Position numbers and translations under genes: made by a program
Notes under the pieces: generated by a model
What the model saw: the letters and a program-made list of their open reading frames with translations, nothing else
The model's database searches: none
Told to the model about the DNA's origin: nothing
NCBI GenBank assembly: GCA_003223995.1
Contig: QHYA01000029.1
Location: forward strand, 1 to 7,468
Length of the DNA stretch: 7,468 nucleotides
Source of the DNA: Acidobacteriota bacterium
GTDB taxonomy: Bacteria; Acidobacteriota; Polarisedimenticolia; QHYA01
Reading direction: 5' to 3'
In this document: piece by piece, positions 6,051 to 7,468 of the stretch
How the letters are laid out: the number at the start of each line of letters is the position of its first letter
How positions within the stretch are numbered: position 1 is the stretch's first letter

Positions 6051-6079
6051 TTGAAGGGGTGGGGGCTGGGTGCTATAGT
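6051..6079 (+). promoter_or_regulatory. Sigma70-type promoter for the DUF465 gene
   Basis: TTGAAG (6051-6056), a 17-base G-rich spacer, then TATAGT (6074-6079, five of six). The predicted start near 6086 gives a leader of about 60 bases before ATG 6146. It stands in the short gap after the ferredoxin stop, which argues for separate transcription of the small gene. Confidence 0.65.
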
Positions 6080-6145
6080 TCAATCACGGTGCCCGCAATC
6101 GCAGTGACTCTCACTTTCGCCTTGATGTTCCGGGAGGGATTCGAG

Positions 6146-6370
6146 ATGGCCTTTACTCAGGTCGATTCCATCCTCCGGCAGCAGGACGAGGAATACCGCC
6201 GGCTCGTGGAGAAGCATCAATCCTTCAAGGCGCGCCTCAAGGAGCTGCAGGGGAAGCTATTTCTCACGGAGGAAGAGAAGTTCGAAGAGGTCAACCTCAA
6301 GAAACAGAAGCTTCAGATCAAGGACCGCATGGAGGCGATCGCGCGGCGTCGTCGCGAGGCCGGCTTCTAG
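6146..6370 (+). CDS. YdcH/DUF465-family small coiled-coil protein
   Basis: A 74-residue, highly charged, probably all-helical protein. The pattern fits the DUF465 (YdcH-like) family: a central Glu/Lys-rich helix (HQSFKARLKELQ at 27-38), then a second helix with NLKKQKLQIKDRMEAI, the family's LKKxKLxLKD box. No function is established for the family. The start is ATG 6146, with GGGAGGG ending 7 bases upstream. The frame is open further up, to GTG 6089 and beyond, but the added residues would be hydrophobic and unlike the family, and they would reach almost to the predicted transcript start. It has its own promoter and is followed by a long non-coding gap. Confidence 0.85.
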   Translation: MAFTQVDSILRQQDEEYRRLVEKHQSFKARLKELQGKLFLTEEEKFEEVNLKKQKLQIKDRMEAIARRRREAGF

Positions 6371-6378
6371 TCCGGATC

Positions 6379-6407
6379 ATTCATGAACTGAATCGCAGAT
6401 TCATGAA
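6379..6407. repeat. Paired ATTCATGAA direct repeats flanking a small stem-loop
   Basis: ATTCATGAA occurs at 6379-6387 and again at 6399-6407, a spacing of 20 bases. Between and partly overlapping them is the perfect inverted repeat TGAATC-GCA-GATTCA (6389-6403). The core TTCATGAA is itself a palindrome. Two half-turn-phased palindromic sites could be an operator. They could equally be the edge of a dispersed repeat, since a related TCATGAAC lies at 6508. Confidence 0.55.
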
Positions 6408-6530
6408 AAACACCTTTGGTCACCTTCGCGGGCCGAGCGCCAGACCCTCTTGCCCGCCCCGAGGGGGTTCCTGAGGGCCTCGATGGTGTCCAGCCGCAGG
6501 TGGCGAATCATGAACAATTCGGGTTAGCCC

Positions 6531-6566
6531 GACCCAGCCTGCGGTAGGCCGCCGCCAGGCCGGGTC
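6531..6566. promoter_or_regulatory. Strong hairpin upstream of psd
   Basis: GACCCAGCCTG (6531-6541) pairs with CAGGCCGGGTC (6556-6566) over 11 positions with one A-C mismatch, and the loop can pair further (CGG with CCG). It ends 40 bases before the psd start. With no following T-run it looks more like an mRNA leader structure or the end of a repeat than an intrinsic terminator. Confidence 0.5.
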
Positions 6567-6606
6567 AGCCGGCCGGAGCGGCGAGAGCCTCTATCCGGCA
6601 ACAATC

Positions 6607-7245
6607 GTGAAACTTCCCGTGGCCCGCGAGGGCTATCCCTTCATCGGCGTGCCCGCGGCGGCGGCGGCGCTCCTGCTGATCGCCGGGCATCACGCGGCGG
6701 GCTCGGTGCTCGCGCTGCTCGCGGTTGCCTGCGCAGTGTTCTTCCGGGACCCGGAGCGCGAGGTCCCCTCTGATCCTCTCGCCATCGTTTCGCCCGCCGA
6801 CGGGAAGGTCATCGCCCTCGGGCGGAGCGATGAGGACGCCTGCATCTCGATCTTCCTCTCGATCTTCGACGTCCACGTGAACCGCTCTCCGACCTCGGCC
6901 GAGGTCGGGCCGGTCGTCCATGCTCGCGGTCGGTTCCTGGCGGCCTTCGACCCTCGGGCCCCGGAAGTCAACGAGCAGACGACGATTCCCCTTCGCTGCG
7001 ACGCAGGGCTCGTGATCGTCAAGCAGATCGCCGGCCTCATCGCGCGCAGGATCGTCTGCGACGTGCGCGAAGGCGACCGCCTCCGGGCGGGACAGCGCCT
7101 CGGCATGATCCGGTTCGGCTCGCGGACAGAGCTGATCCTTCCCCCCAACGCGGTTCCCCTCGTGCGTGTCGGGGACCGCGTGCGCGGTGGAGCCACCATC
7201 GTCGCGCGATGGCAGGGGCCCGGGGAAGGGAGGGACACCAGATGA
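6607..7245 (+). CDS. psd: Phosphatidylserine decarboxylase proenzyme, short type
   Basis: Converts phosphatidylserine to phosphatidylethanolamine at the inner membrane, using a pyruvoyl group made by self-cleavage. The 212-residue length fits the short (archaeal-type) Psd subfamily, not the ~320-residue E. coli form. A hydrophobic N-terminal pair spans about 11-28 and 30-46. Then come FFRDPEREVP, VSPADGKV (61-68), FLSIFDVHVNRSP (83-95) with the conserved H90, VKQIAGLIARRIV, and GMIRFGSRTELILP (166-179). The Gly171-Ser172 pair is the self-cleavage site whose Ser becomes the pyruvoyl group. The start is GTG 6607, with no clear ribosome binding site. The stop overlaps the pssA start as ATGA, so the two pathway enzymes are translationally coupled. 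Confidence 0.95.
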   Translation: MKLPVAREGYPFIGVPAAAAALLLIAGHHAAGSVLALLAVACAVFFRDPEREVPSDPLAIVSPADGKVIALGRSDEDACISIFLSIFDVHVNRSPTSAEVGPVVHARGRFLAAFDPRAPEVNEQTTIPLRCDAGLVIVKQIAGLIARRIVCDVREGDRLRAGQRLGMIRFGSRTELILPPNAVPLVRVGDRVRGGATIVARWQGPGEGRDTR

Positions 7246-7468
7246 ACGTCCATCGCCTGCGGCGTCTGAGGTCGCTGCGCCGCGCCCGCCGCCTGAGGGG
7301 CCGCGGGGTTTTCCTGATCCCTTCCGTCTTCACGGTGGCGAACATCTTTTGCGGCTTCTCCGCTCTGATCCAGACGACCAACGGTTCCTTTGGAACGGCA
7401 GCGGTGCTGATCCTGGTCGCCGCGGTGCTGGACGGGCTCGACGGGCGCATCGCGCGGATGACCGGCAG
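7242..7468 (+). CDS. pssA: CDP-diacylglycerol-serine O-phosphatidyltransferase, N-terminal part (runs off window)
   Basis: The first 75 codons of a CDP-alcohol phosphatidyltransferase, almost certainly the serine transferase, which makes phosphatidylserine from CDP-diacylglycerol and serine for the upstream Psd. A very basic leader (about 5-22, mostly Arg/Leu) precedes FLIPSVFTVANIFCGFSAL, typical of the membrane-embedded PssA family. A second membrane segment leads to LDGLDGRIAR (63-72), the beginning of the catalytic D-G-x2-A-R signature. The remaining G-x3-D-x3-D lies beyond the window. The start is ATG 7242, with GGGAGG 8 bases upstream and an ATGA overlap with psd. The psd neighbour favours the serine substrate over glycerol phosphate or inositol phosphate. 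Confidence 0.92.
   Translation, partial: MNVHRLRRLRSLRRARRLRGRGVFLIPSVFTVANIFCGFSALIQTTNGSFGTAAVLILVAAVLDGLDGRIARMTG

Larger units (their letters stand above)
6371..6606. other. Non-coding interval with TCATGAA repeats and hairpins
   Basis: These 236 bases between the DUF465 gene and psd have no convincing gene, tRNA or promoter. They are somewhat richer in A/T at the left end. TCATGAA occurs three times (6381-6387, 6401-6407, 6508-6514), and TCATGAAC twice, about 127 bases apart. A short inverted repeat sits at the left end and a stronger hairpin at the right end; both are listed separately. There is no T-run after either, so neither is a standard intrinsic terminator. A 36-codon minus-strand frame (6511 to 6401) lacks a ribosome binding site. 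Confidence 0.6.

Noticed and set aside
6401..6511. A 36-codon minus-strand frame starting ATG at 6511 and ending TGA at 6401.
   Set aside because: No ribosome binding site, too short to judge codon use, and both ends fall on the repeated TCATGAA words, so start and stop are probably by-products of the repeat.
6371..6606. tRNA gene or intrinsic terminator in the long gap.
   Set aside because: I found no T-arm or acceptor pairing on either strand, and neither hairpin is followed by a T-run.

Overview
This is a GC-rich, gene-dense bacterial chromosomal window (roughly two-thirds GC by eye). It carries housekeeping genes, an extracytoplasmic-function (ECF) sigma/anti-sigma pair and a two-gene cyclic-di-GMP module. 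There are no insertion sequences, phage genes, CRISPR arrays, tRNAs or rRNAs. The mix (PrkA kinase, ECF sigma with a zinc-type anti-sigma, GGDEF-PilZ fusions, tsaB-rimI, single-cluster ferredoxin, YdcH/DUF465 protein, short-type psd followed by pssA) fits a Gram-negative-like lineage such as Acidobacteriota or a myxobacteria-like group. The sequence alone does not settle the taxon.

Minus strand, 1-1859. The window opens with the N-terminal part of a PrkA-type serine protein kinase (1-470), with a near-consensus sigma70 promoter (539-567) whose -35 lies in the last codons of the preceding gene. Upstream of it on the same strand are an ECF sigma factor (1146-1859) and its membrane anti-sigma factor (556-1149). 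The two are coupled by a GTGA stop/start overlap with a strong ribosome binding site.

Plus strand, 2051-5611. A divergent sigma70 promoter (1990-2018) drives two tandem paralogues, each with an unrecognised N-terminal domain, a GGDEF domain and a C-terminal PilZ domain, followed by tsaB (t6A tRNA modification) and rimI (N-acetyltransferase). The paralogues are the notable part of the window. The first keeps the GGEEF signature but lacks exactly 41 residues that include the DPLTGL segment and the metal-binding Asp. The second keeps those but reads SGGEF where the signature should be. Both keep the RxxD inhibitory-site motif and the PilZ RxxxR and NxSxxG motifs. I infer that they sense c-di-GMP and do not make it.

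Plus strand, 5713-7468. A small ferredoxin and a DUF465 coiled-coil protein each appear to have their own promoter. A 236-base non-coding stretch follows, with repeated TCATGAA words and a strong hairpin. The window ends with psd and the start of pssA, overlapping by ATGA, which together make phosphatidylethanolamine from CDP-diacylglycerol and serine.
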